Source: CAVBBU01 sp963593765
Lineage (GTDB): Bacteria; Bacillota; Clostridia; Lachnospirales; Lachnospiraceae
Reading direction: 5' to 3'
Length of the DNA stretch: 52,688 bases
Assembly: GCA_963593765.1 (NCBI GenBank)
Contig: CAVBBU010000001.1
Span: forward strand, 1 to 52,688
Positions 25,031-34,768 of the stretch are shown piece after piece. A program made the position numbers and the translations under genes. The notes under the pieces were generated by a model. The model did no database searches. It saw only the letters and a program-made list of their open reading frames with translations, and was not told the origin of the DNA. The first letter of the stretch is position 1. The number at the start of each line of letters is the position of its first letter.

Positions 25031-25738
25031 ATGAATGTTACCACGATAGGAATTATAGGAGCTATGAGTGAGGAAGTCAATCAGCTTATAGACTCCATGC
25101 AGATAGAAAAAAAGGATGAGATAGCTGGGCTTACATTCTATGTCGGTGAACTTGGAAAAACGAAGGCAGTAGTTGTAAGATCAGGCATAGGCAAGGTCAA
25201 TGCAGCTGCATGTACACAGATACTATGTGATATATATAATGTAAGCTGTATTATTAATACCGGTATAGCAGGCTCACTTGATAGCAAGATAGATATAGGC
25301 GATATAGTTATATCTAGTGATGCAATAGAGCATGACATGAACGTAAAAGCGTTTGGCTATAAAAGAGGCATTGTCCCACAGATGAGCTCTAGCATATATC
25401 TTGCAGATAAAGATCTGGTAGAGCTTGCATTTAATACATGCCTAAAGACTAATACAGATATAAATGCATACATAGGCAGAGTTGCATCAGGAGATTTGTT
25501 TGTATCGAGTAAAAAGACTAAGGATAGTATCAAGTCTGAATTTAATGCGCTGTGTGCGGAGATGGAGGGAGCTGCCATAGCACATGTGGCAAGCATCAAT
25601 TCCGTGCCGTTTGTAATTATAAGAGCAATTTCGGATAAGGCAGATGGCACTGCAAGCGAGGATTATAGCGTATTTGAGCAAAAGGCAGCAGAGCACTGCA
25701 GCAGGCTGGTGATTGCACTTGCCGAGGCTATGGGGTAA
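25031..25738 (+). CDS. mtnN: 5'-methylthioadenosine/S-adenosylhomocysteine nucleosidase
   Basis: 235 residues, normal for MTAN. IGIIGAMSEEV carries an active-site Glu, SGIGKVNAA the phosphate-side loop, MEGAAIAHVA the ribose-binding Met-Glu, and IRAISDKAD the catalytic Asp. It recycles MTA and SAH after SAM use. AAAGGA precedes the ATG at 25031; a longer reading from 25013 would start upstream of that site. Confidence 0.94.
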   Translation: MNVTTIGIIGAMSEEVNQLIDSMQIEKKDEIAGLTFYVGELGKTKAVVVRSGIGKVNAAACTQILCDIYNVSCIINTGIAGSLDSKIDIGDIVISSDAIEHDMNVKAFGYKRGIVPQMSSSIYLADKDLVELAFNTCLKTNTDINAYIGRVASGDLFVSSKKTKDSIKSEFNALCAEMEGAAIAHVASINSVPFVIIRAISDKADGTASEDYSVFEQKAAEHCSRLVIALAEAMG

Positions 25739-25801
25739 GAGTGCAGAATAAAAAGCAGATATTTGAGACTAAAAATAGAACTTAACGGTAAAAGGAATAT
25801 T

Positions 25802-26812
25802 ATGGAAAATAAAATTTTATCAGTATCTATTGCAGCATATAATGTAGAAAAAACCTTGGATGAGGTTTTGACACCATTTTGTAATATAAATAACAAAGAA
25901 ATACTAGATGTTATGATTATAGACGATGGTTCAAAGGATAGAACCAGTGAGATCGCATTAGAATATGTAAAAAAATATCCGGATATGTTTCGTCTAATAA
26001 AAAAGGGAAATGGCGGTTGGGGGTCTACATTAAATACAGGCTTTAAAGAAGCAAGGGGAAAGTATTTTAAGCAGCTTGATGGAGATGATTTCTTCTCGCT
26101 AGAAAATATGGATGACTTTTTGGAATATTTAAAAAAAGTTGATGCCGATATGATATATTCCCCTTTTGTTATGTTTGAGGATAAAACCAATGCGATTACC
26201 AGAGTTTGCGATTGGTGCAGCTTTTTTGAAAGAGATACGATATATTATTTGGATGAGGGACTAAGCTTTGTTCCGAATATGCATAGCATCACTGTAAAGG
26301 TGGACATATTAAGGAAAAACGAAATTACAATAACAGAGCACTGCTTTTATACGGATGTCGAGTTTATTATTAAAGCCTATAATTGTTGCGAAACCATGCT
26401 TTATTACGAGAAGCCCATATATTATTATAGAACTGCAAATGAGGGACAAAGCACGAGCGTTAATGGCCTTAAAAGGGATTACAAGGATCATGAAAAAATG
26501 CTTTTTTGTATAATTGATTATTATAAGCACAACGCTTTTGAGGAACAAAAAAGAAGAAATATAAGGCAGCGTATTATAGATGCCTGCAATATGCAATATG
26601 GTATTTATTGTATTTTGACTCAGAACAAAAAGCATAAAAAAGATTTTATGAATTTAGATGCTAGGCTAAAAGAATATCCAGAGTTTTATGATGGAGTTAG
26701 AGGAAGATTTATTTCACTCCTTAGAAGATTTGATTTTGCCGGATATGCTGTTATATCAAGACTAAAGGCTAACAGAGACAGAAAAAACAAATGGAATGTT
26801 TTTATGGAGTAG
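25802..26812 (+). CDS. Glycosyltransferase family 2
   Basis: 336 residues. GT-A fold: SVSIAAYNVEKTLDEVL, MIIDDGSKDRTSEIA, and QLDGDDFF as the metal-binding DxD. The second half is less conserved. Likely transfers a sugar to a cell-surface polymer. ATG 25802 has AAAAGGA upstream. Four bases separate it from a second GT2 gene, a small operon away from the main glycan locus. Confidence 0.85.
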   Translation: MENKILSVSIAAYNVEKTLDEVLTPFCNINNKEILDVMIIDDGSKDRTSEIALEYVKKYPDMFRLIKKGNGGWGSTLNTGFKEARGKYFKQLDGDDFFSLENMDDFLEYLKKVDADMIYSPFVMFEDKTNAITRVCDWCSFFERDTIYYLDEGLSFVPNMHSITVKVDILRKNEITITEHCFYTDVEFIIKAYNCCETMLYYEKPIYYYRTANEGQSTSVNGLKRDYKDHEKMLFCIIDYYKHNAFEEQKRRNIRQRIIDACNMQYGIYCILTQNKKHKKDFMNLDARLKEYPEFYDGVRGRFISLLRRFDFAGYAVISRLKANRDRKNKWNVFME

Positions 26813-26815
26813 GAT

Positions 26816-27748
26816 ATGGAGAAGATTAGTGTAATAGTGCCTTATTATAATTTTGATGTATATTTACTTAGGAAATGTTTACTTAGCCTTATGGCTCAAA
26901 CCTATGATAATGTCGAGGTGCTGGTTGTTGTTGATGGAGGCGATAAGAATATTGAGCGCGTAAAGGAATATTTTTCTGGAGGGGGTGTTGCAGGAAAAAA
27001 TATTCGCTTTGAAAGGATAGAGCATGGTGGTGTTAGCAAGGCGAGAAACTACGGAATAGAGCATACGGGTGGAGAATATATTTCGTTTGTTGATAGTGAC
27101 GATTTTGTAGAGGAAGTGTTTTTAGAAAAGCTATACAAAAAAATAAAGCATGCTGATATTTCTATATGCGGAGTTACTGAACGTGATTTCCCAACGATAG
27201 ATGCCTGCATTGATACAAAGATATTTTTCTCCTTGCCAGCAATGTATAATCTAGACCAGTATACGAATTTTAGCGTAAATAAACTATACAAGCGGGATGT
27301 AATAGAAAAATATAATATATCATTTCCAGCTAATGTAGGATTAGGCGAGGATGCTTTGTTTTTAGCAGATTATTATGAGAGGATAAATCATATTTCTGTT
27401 TGTAGTAATCCGCTATATCACTACGTAACAAATCCGATATCTGCCACAAGAATATATCAACCTCAATACTGGGAGTGGGAGAAAAAAGTAATACACAGGC
27501 AGTGGGAGTTGTTTCACAAATATCCTTTGGCTGAGCGAGAATGTGATTATATGTATGCAAGGCTTTATTTTAAGTACAAGGGATTATTTGATTATTATCA
27601 TAATTCGGGCGATAGGAGCTGCGGTAAATACATCCAGAATATTATTAAGGATAGCTTGTTTAAGGAGCTTACTAAGCGCTCCCATAAGCCAAGTGAATTT
27701 TGGACTAAAGAAATGATAAGAAATGTAAAAAAATGGAGAAGAAAATAG
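26816..27748 (+). CDS. Glycosyltransferase family 2
   Basis: 310 residues. ISVIVPYYNFDVYLL at the N-terminus, HGGVSKARNYGIEHTGGEYISFVDSDDF with the DSDD metal site, and a later GEDALF acceptor-side motif. Typical of capsule or teichoic-acid type GT2 enzymes. The acceptor sugar cannot be told. Cotranscribed with the preceding GT2. Confidence 0.87.
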   Translation: MEKISVIVPYYNFDVYLLRKCLLSLMAQTYDNVEVLVVVDGGDKNIERVKEYFSGGGVAGKNIRFERIEHGGVSKARNYGIEHTGGEYISFVDSDDFVEEVFLEKLYKKIKHADISICGVTERDFPTIDACIDTKIFFSLPAMYNLDQYTNFSVNKLYKRDVIEKYNISFPANVGLGEDALFLADYYERINHISVCSNPLYHYVTNPISATRIYQPQYWEWEKKVIHRQWELFHKYPLAERECDYMYARLYFKYKGLFDYYHNSGDRSCGKYIQNIIKDSLFKELTKRSHKPSEFWTKEMIRNVKKWRRK

Positions 27749-27814
27749 CCTTATTTACTAAGAACTAGCATAGGTGTATACTTAACTTAAAATAATTTAT
27801 AGGAGAAGAAAACT

Positions 27815-29164
27815 ATGGATAAGAATGTAAGCCTTAATTATTCGAAGGTAATGGATTTTGTATCAAAGGAGGAGCTAGAGAATATAAAAGCATCTGCCCT
27901 TACAGCTAAGACAACGCTAGATAGCAGAACTGGTGCTGGCTCTGGTTATCTAGGCTGGATAGACCTGCCTGTAAACTATGATAAGGAAGAGTTTGAAAGA
28001 ATTAAAAAGGCTGCAGACAAGATAAAGAGCGACTCAGATGTGCTTTTAGTTATAGGTATAGGTGGCTCGTACCTTGGAGCTAGAGCTGCAATAGAATTTC
28101 TTACACATAGCTTTTATAATTCACTAGATAAGGATGCAAGAAAAACTCCGCAGATATTCTATTGTGGTAATTCTATATCATCTAAGTATATGGCAGACCT
28201 TAAGGATATGATAAAGGATAAGGACTTTTCTATAAATGTTATATCTAAGTCTGGAACTACTACAGAGCCATCTATAGCATTTAGAGTATTTAAGGAGCTG
28301 CTTATAGAAAAATATGGCAAGGAAGAGGCAAACAAGAGAATATATGCAACTACAGATAAGGCAAAGGGAGCTCTTAAGAATCTTGCAACAAGCGAGGGCT
28401 ACGAGAGCTTTGTTATACCGGATGATGTAGGCGGAAGATATTCTGTACTTACTGCAGTAGGACTTCTTCCAATAGCTGCAGCAGGCATAGATATAGACAA
28501 GCTGATGAGCGGTGCGGCAAGCATGAGAGAGATAGCATTAAAGGCAGATTTTGAAAAAAATGATGTTCTTTTATATGCAGCTATTAGAAACATACTTCTT
28601 AGAAAGGGAAAGCATGTAGAGATAGTTGCAAACTACGAGCCTAGCCTTCATTATGTATCTGAGTGGTGGAAGCAGCTTTATGGAGAGAGCGAGGGCAAGG
28701 ATCAAAAGGGAATATTCCCGGCAGCAGTAGACCTAACAACAGACCTTCATTCTATGGGACAGTTTATTCAGGATGGTGCAAGAATCATGTTTGAAACTGT
28801 TCTTAATATAGAAGAAAGCCCAGCTCAGATTATAATTAACAAAGAGGAGCAGGATATAGATGGAATGAACTATCTTGCAGGCAAGGACATGGACTTTGTA
28901 AACAAGTCAGCTATGAATGGAACTGTTCTTGCACATACAGATGGCAATGTTCCTAATCTTATGATTAATATTCCAGAGCAGAGCGAATACTATCTCGGCC
29001 AGCTATTTTACTTCTTTGAATATGCATGTGGTATAAGCGGATATATGCTTGGAGTTAATCCATTCAACCAGCCGGGCGTAGAAAGCTATAAAAGGAATAT
29101 GTTTGCATTACTTGGAAAGCCAGGCTTTGAAAAGGAAAGAGATGAGCTGTTAAAGAGACTATAA
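27815..29164 (+). CDS. pgi: Glucose-6-phosphate isomerase
   Basis: 449 residues, the bacterial length. GIGGSYLGARAAIEF, ISKSGTTTEPSIAF (sugar-phosphate loop), DDVGGRYSVLT and the C-terminal NQPGVESYKRN with the active-site Lys are all present. It interconverts glucose-6-P and fructose-6-P. ATAGGAG precedes the ATG. It heads a likely operon with two unknown envelope genes and glucokinase, so sugar entry into glycolysis is grouped here. Confidence 0.97.
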   Translation: MDKNVSLNYSKVMDFVSKEELENIKASALTAKTTLDSRTGAGSGYLGWIDLPVNYDKEEFERIKKAADKIKSDSDVLLVIGIGGSYLGARAAIEFLTHSFYNSLDKDARKTPQIFYCGNSISSKYMADLKDMIKDKDFSINVISKSGTTTEPSIAFRVFKELLIEKYGKEEANKRIYATTDKAKGALKNLATSEGYESFVIPDDVGGRYSVLTAVGLLPIAAAGIDIDKLMSGAASMREIALKADFEKNDVLLYAAIRNILLRKGKHVEIVANYEPSLHYVSEWWKQLYGESEGKDQKGIFPAAVDLTTDLHSMGQFIQDGARIMFETVLNIEESPAQIIINKEEQDIDGMNYLAGKDMDFVNKSAMNGTVLAHTDGNVPNLMINIPEQSEYYLGQLFYFFEYACGISGYMLGVNPFNQPGVESYKRNMFALLGKPGFEKERDELLKRL

Positions 29165-29187
29165 ATATAGCAGGGGGATCATAATCT

Positions 29188-30282
29188 ATGGATCAGAATA
29201 CAATAAATTATCCGGATTTTTTCGAGGCGGCAAAGCAGGCACTGCGAGATAGAGATGAACTAAAGCTGCAGGAGGAAAACCTTAGGGATGCCTGCGATGG
29301 TCTGGAAAAGGATCTGGAAGCAGAAAAAAAGCAGATGAATGATGCTATAGCCTTAACGATAAAAAAACGTCAAAGCGAGGTTACAAAAACCTACGACTCA
29401 GAGATAGAAGAGGGACAGGCTAAGCTTAAGAAGGCTGGAGCTAAAAGAGAAAAGGCAAAAAGCATAGGTGTTAAGGAGCGTATAGCTCAGGAAACAGCCT
29501 CTCTTAATGCAGAAAACAAGGAACTAGCTGAAAGCATAAAAACCTTATTTAAAAATAATAATGTTCCTGGTATATGTAATACAGACCTGTATTATACGAT
29601 TTTCTTTCCACATAGATTTTTTGATTTTGTAAAGCTTATAATACTATTTGCGGTTATATTTGCACTTCTTCCTTGCGGTATATATTATTTCCTTCCGGCT
29701 AAGAAGCCTATATACCTAGTAATAATATATATAGCTATAGTACTTATATTTGGAGGACTTTATATAGCTATAGGAAATGCAACTAAGCTAAAGCACTTAG
29801 ACATTCTTCTTAAGGGTAAGGGAATTCGAGATGAGATACATCTTAATAAGAAAAGAATCAAGACTATAACAACTAGTATACTAAGGGATAAAAATGAGTC
29901 TAAGTATAACCTTGCGGAGTTTGACGATGAGATATCTCATATCAATCAAGAGCTTGCAGATACGACCATGAAGAAAAAGGAAGCACTGCAGACCTTTGAG
30001 AATGTTACTAAGAATATAATCACAGATGAGATTACGGAAAATGCAAGGCCAAGGCTAGAGGAGATTACAGCAAAGCTGACAGAAACCAGAGTTCAGCTTA
30101 GAGATATAGAATCAAAAAGAAAGAGCAAGGTTCTTGAGATAACAGATAATTATGAGATGTATCTAGGCAAGGAGTTTCTTAATGCAGAGGGCATAGATGC
30201 ACTTGCAGATATTATGGCACATGGAACAGCTGCCAATATAAGCGAGGCTATAGAGGAATATCACAAGCGAGAAGAGGAATAA
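29188..30282 (+). CDS. Unknown coiled-coil membrane protein
   Basis: 364 residues, not recognised. Residues about 20-125 and 220-345 are rich in Lys/Glu and predicted coiled coil. Between them are two hydrophobic helices (about 148-170 and 175-195). This gives a hairpin in the membrane with both coils on the cytoplasmic side. It overlaps the following gene by one base, so the two products probably act together. Function unknown. Confidence 0.7.
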   Translation: MDQNTINYPDFFEAAKQALRDRDELKLQEENLRDACDGLEKDLEAEKKQMNDAIALTIKKRQSEVTKTYDSEIEEGQAKLKKAGAKREKAKSIGVKERIAQETASLNAENKELAESIKTLFKNNNVPGICNTDLYYTIFFPHRFFDFVKLIILFAVIFALLPCGIYYFLPAKKPIYLVIIYIAIVLIFGGLYIAIGNATKLKHLDILLKGKGIRDEIHLNKKRIKTITTSILRDKNESKYNLAEFDDEISHINQELADTTMKKKEALQTFENVTKNIITDEITENARPRLEEITAKLTETRVQLRDIESKRKSKVLEITDNYEMYLGKEFLNAEGIDALADIMAHGTAANISEAIEEYHKREEE

Positions 30283-31514
30283 TGCTTACGATAGATAACA
30301 GAGAAGAAAAAAAAGCAGCACTTCGAAGCAATATGATAGATACAGAAAAAGCAGCTGCAAGACCTAAAAAAAAGAAAAAAAGAAAAGGCAGCTTTAAAAG
30401 AAAAATAGGACTACTTATAGTAGTCCTATGTGTGCTTTTAGTGGCAGCTGCAGGAGTATATCTTAAATTTGGAAAATTTACTAGCTATGAGGCTGTATGG
30501 GAGAAGCCATTAAGTAAGGGCAGCCTAGTTGGATATGTATATTATGGAGAAAATGTAGTCAAATATTCAAAGGACGGAGCATCCTACATAGGCATAGACG
30601 GAGAGCAAAACTGGACGGAAAGCTACGAGATAAAAAATCCTACTATAAGCGTTAACGGAGAGTATATAGCTATAGCAGACCAGCAGGGAACTACTATAGA
30701 GATATTTAACAAAAACGGACGAGTAGGAACGGCAAAAACCCTGCTTCCTATTACTAAGGCAGTTATTTCTCAGCAGGGAACAGTTGCGGCTATTATAGAG
30801 GATTCATCAGCAAGCTATATAACCTTTTATGCCAAGGACGGAAGTACGGTAGATGTTACAATAAAATCTATACTATCCGGTGACGGTTATCCAACTGATA
30901 TATCACTTTCGCCAGACGGAACGCAGCTTATAGCGGCATACCAATATATATCTGCCGGTCAGCTGTGCGGACGAGTTGTATTTTATGATTTTTCAGAGAT
31001 AGGTCAGAACATACCAAACCGACTTGTGGGTGGCTTTGATGAGCAGTTTGAAAGCAGTCTTATAGGCAGAGTTAGGTTTATAAATTCCACCTATTCTATA
31101 GCTGCAGCAGATACCGGACTTAGCTTTTTTACATCAAAAAATCTTGCATCACCGGAGCTTATAACAACTGTTAAGCCAGAGGGCGATATAGAAAGCCTTA
31201 TGATTTCGGATAATTATGTAGGCATTATTTCAAAGGCAACCAGCAGCAATGCACAGCATGTGCTTGATGTTTACAAACCAAACGGTGGACATGTCTTCAA
31301 AAAGGATATAGATATGGACTACAGCAGTGCTGACATAGACGGCAATTATATATATATTGTAAGTGACAGCAGCTGTATGATTATAAGCACCGCAGGAGTT
31401 GTAAAATATAATGGAAGTCTGGATAAGTCTGCTATGAAGTTTAAAAAGGCTAAGCTTCCGGGTGAGTTTATATGCACTGGAGCAGAAGCAGTATATAAGC
31501 TTAGATTTCGGTAA
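30282..31514 (+). CDS. Membrane-anchored beta-propeller-like protein (DUF5711-like)
   Basis: 410 residues. A cytoplasmic, very basic N-terminus (PKKKKKRKGSFKRK) is followed by one membrane helix at about 41-62, then about 345 extracytoplasmic residues in repeating blade-like units (SVNGEYIAIADQQGT, SPDGTQLIAAYQY, SDNYVGIIS). This resembles DUF5711 proteins of Clostridia. It may sense or bind at the wall; no enzyme motif was found. Confidence 0.72.
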   Translation: MLTIDNREEKKAALRSNMIDTEKAAARPKKKKKRKGSFKRKIGLLIVVLCVLLVAAAGVYLKFGKFTSYEAVWEKPLSKGSLVGYVYYGENVVKYSKDGASYIGIDGEQNWTESYEIKNPTISVNGEYIAIADQQGTTIEIFNKNGRVGTAKTLLPITKAVISQQGTVAAIIEDSSASYITFYAKDGSTVDVTIKSILSGDGYPTDISLSPDGTQLIAAYQYISAGQLCGRVVFYDFSEIGQNIPNRLVGGFDEQFESSLIGRVRFINSTYSIAAADTGLSFFTSKNLASPELITTVKPEGDIESLMISDNYVGIISKATSSNAQHVLDVYKPNGGHVFKKDIDMDYSSADIDGNYIYIVSDSSCMIISTAGVVKYNGSLDKSAMKFKKAKLPGEFICTGAEAVYKLRFR

Positions 31515-31529
31515 TAGCTAGGAGTTTGC

Positions 31530-32477
31530 ATGGATAAGATATATATAGGGGTAGATGTAGGCGGTACAACTATTAAGCTTGGAGCATTTAACGGTAATGG
31601 AGATATTATAAAAAGCTGGGAGATAGCTACAGATAAAAGCGATAACGGAAAGCATATATTAGAGAACATTGCTACGGAGCTTCGAAGGCTTGCTATAGAG
31701 GAAGGTAAGACTATTTCATGCATAGAAGCAGTAGGCATGGGAGTTCCTGGTCCGGTACTTGAAGATGGATATGTAGAGGTATGCGTTAATCTTGGCTGGA
31801 GAGACATATATCCAGCTAGAGAGCTGTCTAAAATGATAGGCGGCATATTAGTTAAGGTTACTAATGATGCCAATATAGCAGCACTAGGTGAGGCTTGGAA
31901 GGGAAGTGCAAGCGGATATAAGGATGTCGTTTTGATAACACTTGGAACAGGCGTAGGCGGCGGCATAATTAAGGATGGATATATAGTAGCAGGCGGGCAT
32001 GGCTATGCAGGCGAGCTGGGACATATGCATATGTATGATAACGAGAGCGAAAACTGTAACTGCGGAAGCTGTGGCTGCCTAGAGCAGACATCAAGTGCAA
32101 CAGGTATAGCTAGACTTGCAAAAAGGGTTTTGAAGGATTCTTCTGTAGAAACCAGCATGAGAGACTTCGGCGATCTTATAACAGCTAAGGATGTAATTGA
32201 CTGTGCAAAGGCAGGAGATAAAAAGGCAGAGGAGATTGTAGATACCGCATGCAAGTATCTTGGAATAGCTATTGCAAATATATCATATACCATAGACCCA
32301 GAGGTATTTGTTATAGGCGGCGGTGTATCTAAGGCTGGGAAATATCTGATAGATAAAATAAATAATGAATATAAAAAATACGCTATGCTCACTAAGGAGC
32401 ATAGCGATATAGTGCTTGCAAAGCTAGGTAGTGCTGCCGGTATATATGGCGGTGCGAGATTAGCAATGCTTAGTTAA
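31530..32477 (+). CDS. glk: ROK-family glucokinase
   Basis: 315 residues. GVDVGGTTIKLGAF is the ATP phosphate loop, LGTGVGGGII the second, and HMHMY...CNCGSCGCLEQ the ROK zinc site. It phosphorylates glucose (possibly other hexoses). It sits 16 bases after the DUF5711-like gene, with pgi upstream in the same operon, which supports glucose as substrate. It overlaps the convergent histidine kinase gene by four bases. Confidence 0.92.
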   Translation: MDKIYIGVDVGGTTIKLGAFNGNGDIIKSWEIATDKSDNGKHILENIATELRRLAIEEGKTISCIEAVGMGVPGPVLEDGYVEVCVNLGWRDIYPARELSKMIGGILVKVTNDANIAALGEAWKGSASGYKDVVLITLGTGVGGGIIKDGYIVAGGHGYAGELGHMHMYDNESENCNCGSCGCLEQTSSATGIARLAKRVLKDSSVETSMRDFGDLITAKDVIDCAKAGDKKAEEIVDTACKYLGIAIANISYTIDPEVFVIGGGVSKAGKYLIDKINNEYKKYAMLTKEHSDIVLAKLGSAAGIYGGARLAMLS

Positions 32478-34768
32478 GCCTTGATATTAAAGCTTATAGC
32501 TATCTTAAACAGATCTCCATCTATATCTAGCTTAAAGCTTCCGCCTTGCAGCTCTGTTAATGACTTTGCTATAGAAAGTCCAAGTCCGCTTCCCTCTGTT
32601 GTTCTTGAAACATCACCTCTTACAAACCTTTCTGTAAGCTCGTCAGGGCTTATATTAAGGGGGCGAGAGGATACGTTTTTTGCAACAAGAGTTGCTGACC
32701 TCCCTTCTTTATCTACTGACATATTTATATAAACTCTAGAATTTTCTGCAGCATACTTACATATATTAGAATATATATTTTCAAGAACTCTCCACAGATG
32801 ATTACCATCTGCCATTATTATTACAGGCTTTGATGGCAGTGATGCAACTAGGGAGAGATTTCTTTGAGTAAATCTTTCCTCAAACTCACCATTAGCCTGA
32901 TTTATAAGCTCAACAAAATTTATAGGAACCATATTTAGCTGCATATTACCGCTAGATGCCTTGCTTGCCTCAACCAAATCCTCTGTAAGAGTTTTAAGAT
33001 GCTGCGATTTATTATCAAGCACCTCAAGATATTCGCATAGCTTAGGATCTGTAGGATGCTCTCTTTTCATAAGGTCTATATAATTAATTATAGATGTAAG
33101 CGGAGTTTTTATATCGTGGGATACATTGGTTATAAGATCCGCCTTCATACGCTCACTCTTAACCTGCTGTGCTAGAGCCTTATCAAGTCCCTCACTTATA
33201 TTATTAATAGTTGCGGCAACATCGGAATTTTTACCGCTAAATTTATCGAGCGGAAGCTGATAAGAGGTTTCACCGCAGGATATTTTTTTAAGTGCCTCGC
33301 TCATAGCATCTCTTTGCAGCTCTGACTTGTATAGCAGGTGAAAGGTTATAAAATCAAAAAGAATTATACCTAGTATCAAAAGAACTATTACAAATCTAAA
33401 TATCAATGTATGCTCGGATAGTATAAGCACGGCAGTAATTATAAAGAGAAGAATATTAATAAATACAAATAATATGTATTTAATAATAAGTGTAGTAGTA
33501 AAGCCATGCTTAACCTCATATACAGTTAGCTCGGCTCTAAGCCTTTTTAGAGATGAGTGCTCCCACAAAATCCCTGCCTTGTACTGTCTAATTAATACAA
33601 AGAGAAAGAATAGACAGCATAGATAGATAAATATGCAGGCAGACATTTTTACTGCAAAGCCCCAGTGGTCTATAGGAACAAAAATATGCATAAGATCCGA
33701 GCCTGCACGCTCGTTTACAAAAAGAAATAGCATTATGCATATGCAGCAAAGAATAATCGTAAGCTCTGCTGAAATAGAATCTATATATAGAGTAAAACGA
33801 TTAGGATCTCCCTTGTAGCTTTTACCACTCATGTATACCAAACATATAAAGGAAATAAGCATTACTATAAGGCTTGCACTCGTTGATAAAAGGCCTATAA
33901 AGTAGAGATTACGCTGATGCTTGTAATTAAGGTGCCCGTAGTATAAATCATCCTTAGCACTATAGGTGGTGTCGATAGCTATTATGCTTGTGTAGGCATT
34001 GTCATCGTCATCATCTGTGATATCATTTTTCTCGGATATATTAGTCGGGTTATATTCAAGGTCAGTTATTATGCTGTGTGTTTTAGAATCATATACAGCA
34101 TACTTTCCATATCCGCTAGGCGGATTAGTAAGAGATGGCTCGTTCGTATATTCTGACGAATCATCAATTATCTTATACTTAAGGTTAGAAGCATTAACAG
34201 TGAATTTTTTGTAGCCCTTATAATACTTAGATATGCAATCAAGGCTTTCTGTTATAAGCCTAGTCATAGTCATATATGCATCGCCTGGTTCACTGATGGA
34301 ATCATCGCCTACATAGGTTCTGTAATTAACAAGAACAAGTGATACTGGATTTTCTGTATTTATAGTAGGCTCTGTCTGTCCTGTTATGCTATAGTATTCG
34401 TCCAAGGCAAAGCCATGTGTTTTAGCATAGTTGATTACATCTCTGACGGTATAATCCCTATCAGATGAAGGCCCTTCATTTATACTAAACATCACATAGC
34501 TATAGTCTAGCGAATCGTCTGATTCAAGAATATTTTGGTATTTTATATAGTCATACAGCTCACGAATATCATTATCGATTATAGAAACAAAAGCCTGCGA
34601 GTCCTCGTAGGCTTCTGAATTAAGCCATGATATACCCTTTTTAAAATTATCATTACAATACAAAAGTGATATACCGGCTACAAATACCGCTAGTGCAATT
34701 AGATGTACAGTTACAGCTATTGCTTTTTTGATAACATAGTTAAGCTTGGGATTTTTTGGCTCTTTCAT
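32474..34768 (-). CDS. Membrane sensor histidine kinase
   Basis: 764 residues. One membrane helix (about 14-37), a large extracytoplasmic sensor region (about 38-285), then about five more helices (290-312, 335-351, 373-392, 427-450, 457-478). The HisKA box is VSHDIKTPLTS with His551, then the N box NIYSNICKYA and the G box GSGLGLSIA. The ligand is unknown; the sensor part has an Asp-rich stretch at 251-257 (DDDDD). It starts within the last bases of the response regulator (ATGA overlap). Confidence 0.92.
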   Translation of the reverse strand: MKEPKNPKLNYVIKKAIAVTVHLIALAVFVAGISLLYCNDNFKKGISWLNSEAYEDSQAFVSIIDNDIRELYDYIKYQNILESDDSLDYSYVMFSINEGPSSDRDYTVRDVINYAKTHGFALDEYYSITGQTEPTINTENPVSLVLVNYRTYVGDDSISEPGDAYMTMTRLITESLDCISKYYKGYKKFTVNASNLKYKIIDDSSEYTNEPSLTNPPSGYGKYAVYDSKTHSIITDLEYNPTNISEKNDITDDDDDNAYTSIIAIDTTYSAKDDLYYGHLNYKHQRNLYFIGLLSTSASLIVMLISFICLVYMSGKSYKGDPNRFTLYIDSISAELTIILCCICIMLFLFVNERAGSDLMHIFVPIDHWGFAVKMSACIFIYLCCLFFLFVLIRQYKAGILWEHSSLKRLRAELTVYEVKHGFTTTLIIKYILFVFINILLFIITAVLILSEHTLIFRFVIVLLILGIILFDFITFHLLYKSELQRDAMSEALKKISCGETSYQLPLDKFSGKNSDVAATINNISEGLDKALAQQVKSERMKADLITNVSHDIKTPLTSIINYIDLMKREHPTDPKLCEYLEVLDNKSQHLKTLTEDLVEASKASSGNMQLNMVPINFVELINQANGEFEERFTQRNLSLVASLPSKPVIIMADGNHLWRVLENIYSNICKYAAENSRVYINMSVDKEGRSATLVAKNVSSRPLNISPDELTERFVRGDVSRTTEGSGLGLSIAKSLTELQGGSFKLDIDGDLFKIAISFNIKA

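Noticed and set aside
32381..32406. A 10-bp perfect stem inside glk (CGCTATGCTC/GAGCATAGCG)
   Set aside because: Within a conserved coding region, no T-run, about 70 bp before the stop. Possibly chance; not called as a terminator.
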